A stretch of DNA of 19,110 nt, from NCBI GenBank assembly GCA_937967705.1, contig CALCJG010000452.1, positions 1 to 19,110 of the forward strand, written 5' to 3'. The position numbers and the translations under genes are program-made. Positions 1 to 6,170 of the stretch are shown here, piece by piece (the stretch's first letter is position 1; every line of letters starts with the position of its first letter). Below the pieces are notes generated by a model that worked only from the letters and a program-made list of their open reading frames with translations, was not told the origin of the DNA and searched no databases. The stretch is from an uncultured Spirochaetia bacterium (lineage in GTDB: Bacteria; Spirochaetota; UBA4802; JAGODF01).

Positions 1-138
1 ATACAAGTATAACATTAATCACCCATGAAACAATATAAAAAAACATTGATTAGGGCTTTATATAGATCAATAGGGTCATATACATATCATAATATCGAAT
101 AATCGCCTCTAAACCGCTATATATTATTTTTATCAAAT

Positions 139-166
139 TAAATTTGTCAGCCAGAGGTGACGATCT
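139..166 (+). promoter_or_regulatory. Weak candidate sigma-28-like promoter for flaB1
   Basis: TAAA at 139-142 is followed 16 bases later by GACGATCT at 159-166. The flagellar sigma-28 consensus is roughly TAAA-N15-GCCGATAA, so the upstream element matches and the downstream one matches only in part. A start near 173 would open the transcript with the 173-198 inverted repeat and the boxA-like element. The match is poor, and another promoter in the AT-rich first 140 bases is equally possible. Confidence 0.25.
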
Positions 167-196
167 TACGAGCAGGGATTAGTCTGTTTTGATCCC

Positions 197-212
197 TGGT
201 TCTTTGAAAACT
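197..212 (+). promoter_or_regulatory. boxA-like element, copy 1 (flaB1 leader)
   Basis: The 16 bases TGGTTCTTTGAAAACT occur here and again, without a mismatch, at 1302-1317 in front of flaB2. The sequence resembles the boxA element of rRNA leaders (TGTTCTTTGAAAACT in Bacillus-like bacteria, TGCTCTTTAACA in E. coli), where NusB and NusE (S10) bind nascent RNA and promote antitermination. The flanks of the two copies are unrelated. That it works as boxA here is inference; it could also be another conserved RNA motif shared by the two leaders. Confidence 0.5.
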
Positions 213-265
213 GGGGTAATGTTGTCCTGATAATCATCGGAGCTTTTACGTATCTGTCCGGTTAC

Positions 266-292
266 GGTCTTGTATTTGCCCAAATACAAGCC
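266..292 (+). promoter_or_regulatory. 10-bp RNA hairpin in flaB1 leader
   Basis: CTTGTATTTG (269-278) is exactly complementary to CAAATACAAG (281-290), giving a 9-10 bp stem with a loop of 2-4 bases. GG (266-267) can add pairs with CC (291-292) past a bulged T. No T-run follows, so it is not a standard intrinsic terminator. It is most likely part of the folded 5' leader. Confidence 0.6.
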
Positions 293-357
293 TGGAACAA
301 ATGCCAGTGTCCCGGCTGTTGCATTATGCCTCAGCTGACCCTTAATGGCATTAAATG

Positions 358-386
358 ACCGGTTTCCATCTGCCCTGGAAACCGGT
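358..386 (+). promoter_or_regulatory. 11-bp RNA hairpin in flaB1 leader
   Basis: ACCGGTTTCCA (358-368) pairs perfectly with TGGAAACCGGT (376-386) around the 7-base loop TCTGCCC. It ends 43 bases before the flaB1 start codon and runs directly into the next hairpin at 386-401. There is no downstream T-run. Plausible roles are mRNA stabilisation or a scaffold that presents the next hairpin. Confidence 0.7.
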
Positions 387-401
387 TGGCAAGGAAGCCA
401 A
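386..401 (+). promoter_or_regulatory. Candidate CsrA-binding hairpin (AAGGAA loop) before flaB1
   Basis: TTGGC (386-390) pairs with GCCAA (397-401), leaving the hexaloop AAGGAA (391-396). CsrA/RsmA proteins favour ANGGA in a hairpin loop, and a second ANGGA overlaps the Shine-Dalgarno sequence AAAGGAG at 417-423. This two-site layout is the one known for Bacillus hag, where CsrA and FliW control flagellin translation. A hairpin with the identical hexaloop stands before flaG at 2510-2529. No csrA or fliW gene is in the window, so the regulator is inferred. Confidence 0.45.
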
Positions 402-429
402 TACAAAAACAGATACAAAGGAGTGTAAA

Positions 430-1275
430 ATGATTATCAATCACAACATGAGTGCGATCAACGCAAACAGGTCGCTCAAGTTCACCCATTGGGAAGTGGA
501 TAAGAGCATGCAGAAGCTCTCTTCCGGCGAACGCATCAATCGTGCGGGGGACGATGCTTCCGGTCTGGCCGTTTCCGAAAAGATGAGGACACAGATCATG
601 GGCCTCAGGCAGGCTGAGAGAAATACCGAAGACGGAATGTCATTCGTTCAGACAGCCGAGGGGTATCTCAATCAAACGACTGAGATTGTCCAGAGGATCC
701 GGGTTCTGTCGATTCAGGCGGCCAATGGTATTTATACCGCCCAGGACCGGCAGCTCATTCAGGTTGAAGTATCCGCGCTTGTCGATGAGATCGATCGTAT
801 CGCATCACAGGCGGAGTTCAACCGGTTTAAGGTATTGACAGGCGAATTTGCCAAGGTCAATCCCAAGTCTAGCATGTGGTTTCACATGGGGCCGAACAAG
901 GATCAGCGCAAGCGATTCTATATTGGCACCATGACTGCGCAGTCTTTTAAGATGCGCGAGGGCGGTAAAATTACAATGAGTTTATCCACTCCCGGCGGTG
1001 CCAACAAGGCTATTGGAGTATTGGATGCTGCTCTGCAGAAGATTTCGAAGCAGCGCTCTGATTTAGGAGCCTACTACAATAGGCTTGAAATGACCGCGAA
1101 GGGGCTCATGACCGCTTTTGAGAACGTCCAGGCGGCTGAATCCCGGATAAGGGATGCTGACATGGCGGAGGAAATGGTAGCCTTTACGAAGAATACCGTC
1201 CTAACCCAGAGCGGCACTGCAATGCTCGCACAGGCTAATCTTAAGCCCCAGCAGATTCTAAGATTATTAACATAA
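430..1275 (+). CDS. flaB1: Periplasmic flagellin FlaB, first copy
   Basis: This is a filament core subunit of the spirochaete endoflagellum, exported by the flagellar type III apparatus to the periplasm. The 281-aa product has the full flagellin N-terminal domain ([17 protein letters not shown], then [20 protein letters not shown] near residues 30-49) and C-terminal domain ([33 protein letters not shown]). No D2/D3 hypervariable domain is present, as usual for FlaB (about 285 aa). The start at 430 is chosen over an in-frame ATG at 355 because AAAGGAG lies 6 bases upstream and because FlaB proteins begin at MIINHN. The extra 25 codons would read through a hairpin. The sequence closely recalls Leptospira FlaB. 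flaB2 follows 316 bases downstream. The stop codon sits inside a perfect hairpin. Confidence 0.95.
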   Translation: MIINHNMSAINANRSLKFTHWEVDKSMQKLSSGERINRAGDDASGLAVSEKMRTQIMGLRQAERNTEDGMSFVQTAEGYLNQTTEIVQRIRVLSIQAANGIYTAQDRQLIQVEVSALVDEIDRIASQAEFNRFKVLTGEFAKVNPKSSMWFHMGPNKDQRKRFYIGTMTAQSFKMREGGKITMSLSTPGGANKAIGVLDAALQKISKQRSDLGAYYNRLEMTAKGLMTAFENVQAAESRIRDADMAEEMVAFTKNTVLTQSGTAMLAQANLKPQQILRLLT

Positions 1276-1285
1276 TAATCTTAGA
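1257..1285 (+). promoter_or_regulatory. 13-bp hairpin spanning the flaB1 stop codon
   Basis: TCTAAGATTATTA (1257-1269) is perfectly complementary to TAATAATCTTAGA (1273-1285) around a 3-base loop ACA. The 5' arm codes for the last residues of FlaB1, and the 3' arm starts with the TAA stop (1273-1275). The next bases are A-rich (GAAAAAAGATAAAAA), not T-rich, so a Rho-independent terminator is unlikely. A 3'-end stability element or a processing site between the two flagellin messages is more likely. Confidence 0.7.
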
Positions 1286-1301
1286 TGAAAAAAGATAAAA
1301 A

Positions 1302-1317
1302 TGGTTCTTTGAAAACT
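1302..1317 (+). promoter_or_regulatory. boxA-like element, copy 2 (flaB2 leader)
   Basis: This is an exact 16-base copy of the element at 197-212 (TGGTTCTTTGAAAACT). Like the first copy it lies well upstream of a flagellin start codon (275 bases between its end and the flaB2 ATG) and is followed by a hairpin-rich leader. The surrounding bases differ, so this is not simply a duplicated leader. An antitermination role is inferred from its likeness to rRNA boxA. Confidence 0.5.
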
Positions 1318-1349
1318 TTAGCTGATTCTCATTACCTCTTTTTTTGTGC

Positions 1350-1416
1350 CATGACTGTCCAACACGGCTGTTCCAACAGCCGGTCATGCAGGGAGGGCAT
1401 CACCGGCTGTTGGAAC
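1350..1416 (+). promoter_or_regulatory. Mutually exclusive RNA helices in flaB2 leader
   Basis: Structure A: CGGCTGTT (1365-1372) pairs with AACAGCCG (1375-1382), nested inside CATGAC (1350-1355) with GTCATG (1383-1388). Structure B: bases 1370-1384 pair perfectly over 15 bp with 1402-1416. After one C-C mismatch, ATGC (1386-1389) pairs with GCAT (1397-1400), leaving the loop AGGGAGG. Segment 1370-1384 takes part in both, so they cannot form together. This is the layout of an attenuator or switch, although no T-run follows structure B. The loop of B contains AGGGA, an ANGGA-type CsrA motif. No known riboswitch aptamer was recognised. Confidence 0.55.
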
Positions 1417-1480
1417 TTCGCTTCTGGCGGCCGTTGTTGTCTGGATGATGGGCAGTCCGGGCTGCAATAAAAGGAGTCAA

Positions 1481-1525
1481 CCTTCGGTCCGAAAGGGCCC
1501 TTTTCCCGCAAGAGGCGGGAGGAGA
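1481..1525 (+). promoter_or_regulatory. Further small hairpins in flaB2 leader
   Basis: TTCG/CGAA (within 1483-1493) and TCCCGC (1504-1509) with GCGGGA (1515-1520, loop AAGAG) form two short stems. An SD-like AAAAGGAG at 1469-1476 has no start codon behind it. The flaB2 ribosome binding site lies about 57 bases further on. Together with the upstream helices this makes essentially the whole 316-base gap between the flagellin genes structured and non-coding. Confidence 0.4.
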
Positions 1526-1591
1526 AAAATCCAGAGCCGGGAAAAAAACAAGGCATACCGGTTCTGAAATACCACAAGGGAGGGGTATACA

Positions 1592-2434
1592 ATGAGAATC
1601 AGTCATAACATGAGTGCCATATTCGCTAACAGGCAGCTTAAACTGGTATCTGAGAAGCTTGATAAGTCTATTGAGAAACTCGCCTCTGGCGAAGCGATCA
1701 ATAGAGCCGGAGACGACGCTTCCGGGCTGGCCGTATCTGAAAAGATGCGGACGCAGACCAACGGCTTGTTCCAGGCTGAAAAGAACGCCCAAAATGGGCT
1801 TTCTTTTATTCAGGTCGCGGAAGGGTCTCTCCAGCAGATCAACGACATTCTTCAGAGAATCAGGATGCTCTCGGTACAGGCTGCAAACGGCATTTATGCC
1901 GACCAGGATAGGCTTCAGATCCAGGTTGAGGTTTCCCAGTTGATCGAGGAAGTGGATCGCATTACCACTTCCGCCGAGTTCAACAGGATGAAAATGCTTA
2001 CCGGGGTTTTTGGGAAAACCGCGAAGACCCAGGGGATGTATTTTCATGTGGGCCCCAATCAGAATCAGAGGATGAGAGCCTATATTGCCACAATGAGTTC
2101 CAAGGCTCTTAACCTGGTAGAAAAGGATAAAAAGCGGTCGCTTTCCACTGTTGGTCAGGCAAACGCCATGATTGGATACATCGATTTAGCCTTGGACAAG
2201 CTGAATCGTCAACGGGCAGATCTTGGCGCTTACTACAACAGAATGGAAAACACCATTAGATCCCTTTCAAGATCTTACGAGAACATGATGGCTGCCGACT
2301 CCCGAATCAGGGATGCGGATATGGCTGCTGAAATGGTTGAGTTTACGAAGAACCAGATTCTTGTCCAGAGTGGTACTGCGATGCTGGCTCAGGCTAACTT
2401 TAAGCCTCAGCTTGTCTTAAAACTGCTCGGATAG
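1592..2434 (+). CDS. flaB2: Periplasmic flagellin FlaB, second copy
   Basis: This is a second filament core subunit, 280 aa, paralogous to the first with long identical blocks ([25 protein letters not shown] core, [43 protein letters not shown]). It keeps only the conserved terminal domains. The start codon follows AAGGGAGGGG (1576-1585) at good spacing, and the protein begins MRISHNMSAIFANR. Spirochaete filaments are often built from several FlaB paralogues, and tandem copies are usual. It differs from copy 1 mainly in the middle (about residues 140-195) and near the N-terminus (QLKLVSEKLDKSIEKL). A strong GC-rich hairpin follows the gene. The numbering flaB1/flaB2 is positional only and does not claim orthology to numbered genes elsewhere. 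Confidence 0.95.
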   Translation: MRISHNMSAIFANRQLKLVSEKLDKSIEKLASGEAINRAGDDASGLAVSEKMRTQTNGLFQAEKNAQNGLSFIQVAEGSLQQINDILQRIRMLSVQAANGIYADQDRLQIQVEVSQLIEEVDRITTSAEFNRMKMLTGVFGKTAKTQGMYFHVGPNQNQRMRAYIATMSSKALNLVEKDKKRSLSTVGQANAMIGYIDLALDKLNRQRADLGAYYNRMENTIRSLSRSYENMMAADSRIRDADMAAEMVEFTKNQILVQSGTAMLAQANFKPQLVLKLLG

Positions 2435-2472
2435 GAAAGCTGTAGTCCGCATAGCAGTGCGTGCGGCATACT

Positions 2473-2510
2473 CCCTCTCCGGTCGGGAGCCGGAGAGGGG
2501 AAATCTTTTT
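2473..2510 (+). terminator. Probable intrinsic terminator after flaB2
   Basis: CCCTCTCCGG (2473-2482) pairs perfectly with CCGGAGAGGG (2490-2499), loop TCGGGAG, followed by GAAA and then TCTTTTT (2504-2510). The stem is strong, but the T-run starts 4 bases after it, so termination may be partial. That would suit high flagellin output with lower read-through into flaG. Confidence 0.55.
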
Positions 2511-2529
2511 CTTGTCAAGGAAGACAAGA
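2510..2529 (+). promoter_or_regulatory. Candidate CsrA-binding hairpin (AAGGAA loop) before flaG
   Basis: TCTTGTC (2510-2516) pairs with GACAAGA (2523-2529) around the hexaloop AAGGAA (2517-2522), the same loop as the hairpin before flaB1. The flaG Shine-Dalgarno region reads ACAAGGAGGT (2566-2575) and contains ACAAGGA, the core of the CsrA consensus (ACARGGA). Two GGA sites, one in a loop and one over the SD, fit CsrA-type translational repression. This is inferred from motif alone. Confidence 0.45.
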
Positions 2530-2579
2530 GTGACGGCGGCTGACTAGGATAGCCACCGGCCACAAACAAGGAGGTATTT

Positions 2580-2939
2580 ATGTTAATCGATAAAGTCATC
2601 AGCAACCCCATTGAAAAAGTAAAAGGGGCACAGCTCAAATCAGCCATCCCTCAAATCAATCCGGATGAGGGCAAAGGCAATATGGACAGGGGATCCGCCC
2701 AGGATGAAGATTTAAACCGTGAGAAGATCGACAATATTGTCGATACGCTCAATGCCGCTGCGAAATCCGTCGGCAAGCGGGTATCTTTTTCCTATCACGA
2801 GAAGACGAACAGAGTGATCATGAAGGTCCGGGACACACAGACCGATCAGGTCATTAGGGAGATCCCCCCGAGGGAGATGATTCGTCTGCTGGAACACATT
2901 CATGACATGCTGGGCATGTTTGTTGATGAATCCCGATAA
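2580..2939 (+). CDS. flaG: FlaG family flagellar protein
   Basis: This is a small 119-aa protein of the FlaG family (Pfam FlaG), found next to flagellin and fliD genes in many bacteria and linked to filament length or assembly, though its exact role is unsettled. The C-terminal half carries the family core: FSYHEKTNRVIMKVRDTQT, then QVIREIPPREMIRLLEHI (about residues 68-108). The N-terminal 50 residues are polar and poorly conserved, which is usual. The start is supported by an excellent AAGGAGGT site 4 bases upstream. The gene sits 145 bases after flaB2 behind a likely partial terminator and before a promoter candidate for fliD, so it may be transcribed by read-through from the flagellins. 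Confidence 0.9.
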   Translation: MLIDKVISNPIEKVKGAQLKSAIPQINPDEGKGNMDRGSAQDEDLNREKIDNIVDTLNAAAKSVGKRVSFSYHEKTNRVIMKVRDTQTDQVIREIPPREMIRLLEHIHDMLGMFVDESR

Positions 2940-2956
2940 GAGCCCGGGGGACTTTT

Positions 2957-3009
2957 TTTGCAAACTGGCGTATTTGGCATATAATGTAATTTGTCATTAT
3001 TGTCGATAA
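2957..3009 (+). promoter_or_regulatory. Candidate overlapping sigma-70 and sigma-28 promoters for fliD
   Basis: TTTGCA (2957-2962), a 17-base spacer and TATAAT (2980-2985) make a good vegetative promoter. Overlapping it, TAAT (2982-2985), a 16-base spacer and GTCGATAA (3002-3009) resemble the flagellar sigma-28 pattern TAAA-N15-GCCGATAA, with 7 of 8 bases in the downstream box. Either gives a leader of roughly 80-110 bases before fliD. A run of seven T at 2953-2959 just after flaG may end flaG transcripts, but no clean stem precedes it. Confidence 0.5.
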
Positions 3010-3058
3010 TTAATCGAGAAGATAGTATTATTATTCTGTATTATTATCTTCCGGTTGA

Positions 3059-3088
3059 TTTCCTGATGGGGAATCTCGTATCAGGAAA
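3059..3088 (+). promoter_or_regulatory. Hairpin next to the fliD ribosome binding site
   Basis: TTTCCTGAT (3059-3067) pairs perfectly with ATCAGGAAA (3080-3088) across a 12-base loop beginning GGGGAA. The last two bases of the stem belong to the Shine-Dalgarno sequence AAGGGAGGG (3087-3095). The loop contains a GGA, as in the other flagellar leaders, although the loop is large for a CsrA site. It could modulate fliD translation. Confidence 0.5.
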
Positions 3089-3099
3089 GGGAGGGTTAT

Positions 3100-5133
3100 A
3101 TGCCAGTGACATTTGGAGGTATGGCCTCTGGCGTTGACACAGAGGGTATCATAAAGAAACTTGTGGAGGTTGAATCCAGGCCCATAATCCAGTGGGAGGA
3201 AGACAAAAAGAGATTCAACATCCGTAAAGACGCCCTGGGGAAGCTGCGTATTCATGTAAATGATCTCAATAACGCAGTAAAGGATCTCTATGGCTTCAGG
3301 GCCGTTTATAAAAACAAAAAGGCCCTTTCCTCAGATCCGCATATTGTGGAAGCCACCGCAAACAAGTATGCCAAAAAAGGAACAAACCGCATACAGGTAC
3401 AGCGGCTGGCCTCAACCCATAAGATAAGCACCGATCCCGTATCTTCCGAAGAACAGCTGCCTGCAGGGAAATTCAACCTCGAGGTCAACGGAGAGTCCCA
3501 TTCGATCAAATTCAAGGGCGGGAGCCTGAAATCCCTCCAGGAGAAAATTGAGGAGACCGCCTCCGATATTCTCACATCCTTCTACATCAACACCTCAGGA
3601 AAAAACCATACAATGACCCTGGAATCCAAGGTCCCCGGTAAAAAGGGAGAGATCAAGATTACCGGTGACAAGGAGCTCCTGAAAAAGATAGGCCTTGTGA
3701 AAGGAGAACTGGGTGAAAGTAAGGAAAAAGTCGATGTTGTATTTGACGAAAAATTCTTCACGTCCTACATGGGCGGCAAGAAGATCGAGGACCAGAACGG
3801 AAATCTTCAGGTAGAAAAAACAGGAAAGTCCGTCCGAATCAAGGGGACTCTCTGGAGAGAATACGTCCTGCCGCTTCAACTGGCCGTCAAGGACGATACC
3901 ATCCTCGAGGTGAACATACAGTATAATCCCCCCAAAAAGGAGGAGGAAGAGGATGTGGTTCCGGGCCGCATAGAAATCGGACCCGATTCCCGAATCAACA
4001 TCAAGGGTATTGAACTGAAGGGTTATAATATATCCCGAATCAAGCCCCCTGAAGAGAGAAAGAAGAAAAAGGACCTCTCCGACCTTCTAGGGGTGGGAAT
4101 CGTTTCAATGGAGAAGGAAAAACGTGTCGAGAAGATATACGAGATCGACAAAAACGCAAAAGGCAAGCAGGAGCTGCCCATCGGCCGCGATTTCAAGGGT
4201 AAAACCATCTCCAAGATAATATTCTATTGCAACGATGGAGAAGCTAAATTTTCCGACGCCAGACTTCTCACTCCTACCAAAGGGCTGGGGCTCCTGGAAC
4301 CAAAGAATTTAATCTCCAAGAACGAGGACGCGAAGTTCAAACTCGACGGTATCGATCTGATCCGGGACAGGAACGATAACCTCACCGACGTCATAAAGGG
4401 AGTGACGGTCAACCTGAAGAGCAAATCTGACCGTTTAGTCACCATTACCGTTGAGGGGGATTCCAAGAAAGCCCTGGAGAAGATCAAACGGTTCGTAGAA
4501 ACCTATAATAGATATCTCGAATATAACAAAGAGATCACCAAGGCGGATCGGACCGGGAAACCGGGGGAATACAGAAAATCCCGTTATAAAAACGGGATAT
4601 TCATGAGCGACATGACGCTCCTGCGGCTGGAAAACAATCTCAAAACCTCTGTCAGCAACGCCTATCCCAATAAGGCAGAGAACCCCATTAAACTGATCAC
4701 CCAGATGGGTATTTCCACGGGGAATCTGAACGCCGAGTGGGGCTCCATCAAAGACGGGAAGCTCATCATAGACGAGACCAAGTTGAGCGATGTTCTTTCG
4801 GAGAATCCCGAGGGGGTCAGCGATTTTTTTGGGTCCGACAACGACGGGGACAACAAGGTAGATAACGGCATGGCCTTCCGGGTTGAAAACATCCTGAAAC
4901 CCTTCATCATGTCCGGTAAAAACATCATTCAGACCAAGATTGACTTGGAGGACTCCTCCATACAGATCGCCAATGAGAAAATCGAGCGCCAGCAGGAACA
5001 CCTGAGAAAATACGAGGACAAACTCCGGGCAAAATTCGCCGCCATGGAGAAAGCGGTATCCGGGGCTAAGGCCCAGGGGAACTGGATGAATCAGCAGATG
5101 GGCGGAGGCCCCAAAGGAAAGGGCGATAAATAA
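3100..5133 (+). CDS. fliD: Flagellar filament cap protein FliD (HAP2)
   Basis: This protein caps the filament tip and helps flagellin subunits fold into place; in spirochaetes this happens in the periplasm. At 677 aa it is in the size range of spirochaete FliD and longer than the E. coli protein. FliD_N is at about residues 1-105 (GGMASGVDTEGIIKKLVEVE near the start). FliD_C begins near residue 411 (AKFKLDGIDLIRDRND, then DVIKGVTVNL) and runs to about 650, ending in a heptad-like helix (IQIANEKIERQQEHLRKYED) typical of the family. The central domain (about 110-405) is Lys/Glu-rich and divergent. The start follows a strong SD (AAGGGAGGG). A 337-aa gene follows 19 bases after the stop, probably co-transcribed. 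Confidence 0.93.
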   Translation: MPVTFGGMASGVDTEGIIKKLVEVESRPIIQWEEDKKRFNIRKDALGKLRIHVNDLNNAVKDLYGFRAVYKNKKALSSDPHIVEATANKYAKKGTNRIQVQRLASTHKISTDPVSSEEQLPAGKFNLEVNGESHSIKFKGGSLKSLQEKIEETASDILTSFYINTSGKNHTMTLESKVPGKKGEIKITGDKELLKKIGLVKGELGESKEKVDVVFDEKFFTSYMGGKKIEDQNGNLQVEKTGKSVRIKGTLWREYVLPLQLAVKDDTILEVNIQYNPPKKEEEEDVVPGRIEIGPDSRINIKGIELKGYNISRIKPPEERKKKKDLSDLLGVGIVSMEKEKRVEKIYEIDKNAKGKQELPIGRDFKGKTISKIIFYCNDGEAKFSDARLLTPTKGLGLLEPKNLISKNEDAKFKLDGIDLIRDRNDNLTDVIKGVTVNLKSKSDRLVTITVEGDSKKALEKIKRFVETYNRYLEYNKEITKADRTGKPGEYRKSRYKNGIFMSDMTLLRLENNLKTSVSNAYPNKAENPIKLITQMGISTGNLNAEWGSIKDGKLIIDETKLSDVLSENPEGVSDFFGSDNDGDNKVDNGMAFRVENILKPFIMSGKNIIQTKIDLEDSSIQIANEKIERQQEHLRKYEDKLRAKFAAMEKAVSGAKAQGNWMNQQMGGGPKGKGDK

Positions 5134-5152
5134 ACGGGAGGAAAGTGTATTC

Positions 5153-6166
5153 ATGGAAATCCAGATCAACAATTATCCCATTCAGTTTGAAATCGAGGGA
5201 GAGAAAAACCTATCGGATGTGATGAACTCGTTGAACAGCTGGGCCATGGAAAGGGACCTCGTACTGACCGAGGCGAGGATCAACGATTCGAATTATATTA
5301 TTGATCAGATTCCTGACCTTCCCTTGAACAGTGTCTCTCTCATCAACTGTTTTGTGCAGTCCCGATCAGACATTGTCATTTCATCCCTGTATGAAGCCAT
5401 CGCCTATACCGACAGGATTAGAAACTTTATGGATAAGATCCTGGATGGCGATTCCCCGGACCCTGGGGAAATGGAGCACCTGGCTCCGGGCGTTGAGTGG
5501 CTCATTGAAATCACAGGAAAGATCACGGACATGCTGGGCATCAAAACATCGGACATCCGCCACAGGGATCATAGCGCCGAGGAGATACTTGTAACCCTGA
5601 GAAAGTTTGCCACACAAACCAGTGCGGGAAACAGCGATCACGCAGGGCTCTTCAAATCCCATACCCCCCTGTTCCAGAATTTAAAGGATATCTTCAAGAT
5701 CATACTCATGAGCGATCACATGAGAGACCTTACCGTGCGGAGCATTGACTCCCCCGACGTTCTGCTTCATTCCCTCAAGGATACGAAAGAGGGCCTTCAG
5801 GCACAGCTGGCCAATCTGGAAAACACCGCCGTGGCCTATCAGACCGGTAAGGATGTGCAGGGTTCAGAAAACATCCAGAACTTCATCGATTTCATATACC
5901 GCTACATCCGCACATGCCATCAGATCGTTCCCGTCTTTGGCATTGAACTCTCTGCTATTATCATTGAGGGAACGGACATGGCGGAAAAGAACAGATCCAT
6001 CCAGGCTCTTCTGGGGGAAATTGTCTCCGTTCTTGAGGCCAACGATATCATCAGCCTTTCGGACATCCTTGAATATGAACTGAAGCCAAACCTGGAGAAC
6101 CTGGATGCCTACATCGTCGAACTTCTGAAAAAGCTGGGAGAAAGCGACAGCGCTGCTGCCCTGTAG
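5153..6166 (+). CDS. fliD-linked conserved protein of unknown function
   Basis: I recognise no named domain in this 337-aa protein. It has no signal peptide and no membrane segment. The first ~75 residues look like a small mixed alpha/beta unit (IQINNYPIQFEIEGEKNLSD). The rest is mostly amphipathic helix, ending with ALLGEIVSVLEANDIISLSD and DILEYELKPNLENLDAYIV. It starts 19 bases after fliD with GGGAGG 11 bases upstream, so it is very likely in the fliD transcript. Treponema, as I recall, also has an uncharacterised gene next to fliD. A cytoplasmic chaperone or regulatory partner of FliD or flagellin would suit the context, because no fliS is present in the window, but this is inference. The gene ends 4 bp from the convergent giant gene. 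Confidence 0.85.
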   Translation: MEIQINNYPIQFEIEGEKNLSDVMNSLNSWAMERDLVLTEARINDSNYIIDQIPDLPLNSVSLINCFVQSRSDIVISSLYEAIAYTDRIRNFMDKILDGDSPDPGEMEHLAPGVEWLIEITGKITDMLGIKTSDIRHRDHSAEEILVTLRKFATQTSAGNSDHAGLFKSHTPLFQNLKDIFKIILMSDHMRDLTVRSIDSPDVLLHSLKDTKEGLQAQLANLENTAVAYQTGKDVQGSENIQNFIDFIYRYIRTCHQIVPVFGIELSAIIIEGTDMAEKNRSIQALLGEIVSVLEANDIISLSDILEYELKPNLENLDAYIVELLKKLGESDSAAAL

Positions 6167-6170
6167 AACG

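Larger units (their letters stand above)
1..429 (+). other. Long non-coding leader region upstream of flaB1
   Basis: No convincing protein gene lies here. The first 145 bases are AT-rich; the rest is richer in GC and full of inverted repeats. Seen directly: a 7-bp inverted repeat CAGGGAT/ATCCCTG at 173-179 and 192-198, a boxA-like element at 197-212, a 10-bp hairpin at 269-290, a possible stem ATGCCA/TGGCAT at 301-306 and 346-351, an 11-bp hairpin at 358-386 and a small hairpin at 386-401. The region reads as a promoter zone followed by a structured 5' untranslated leader of about 250 nt. An antisense reading frame at 179-418 has no recognisable content and crosses all the hairpins, so it is not called. 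Confidence 0.6.

Noticed and set aside
355..429. An upstream in-frame ATG that would lengthen FlaB1 by 25 residues.
   Set aside because: There is no SD before it, the extension crosses two hairpins, and FlaB proteins begin MIINHN.
197..1317. The repeated boxA-like 16-mer as a sign of a nearby rRNA operon or CRISPR leader.
   Set aside because: No rRNA, tRNA or repeat-spacer array is present. Both copies precede flagellin genes.
1285..1470. A 61-aa Cys-rich frame on the plus strand between the two flagellin genes.
   Set aside because: It has no Shine-Dalgarno site, its start lies against the 13-bp hairpin, and it runs through the boxA-like element and both competing helices. The sequence looks selected for RNA structure, not protein.
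2931..2959. An intrinsic terminator after flaG.
   Set aside because: A seven-T run is present, but the only stem before it (TCCC with GGGA, overlapping the stop codon) is short with a large loop. It is too weak to call separately.
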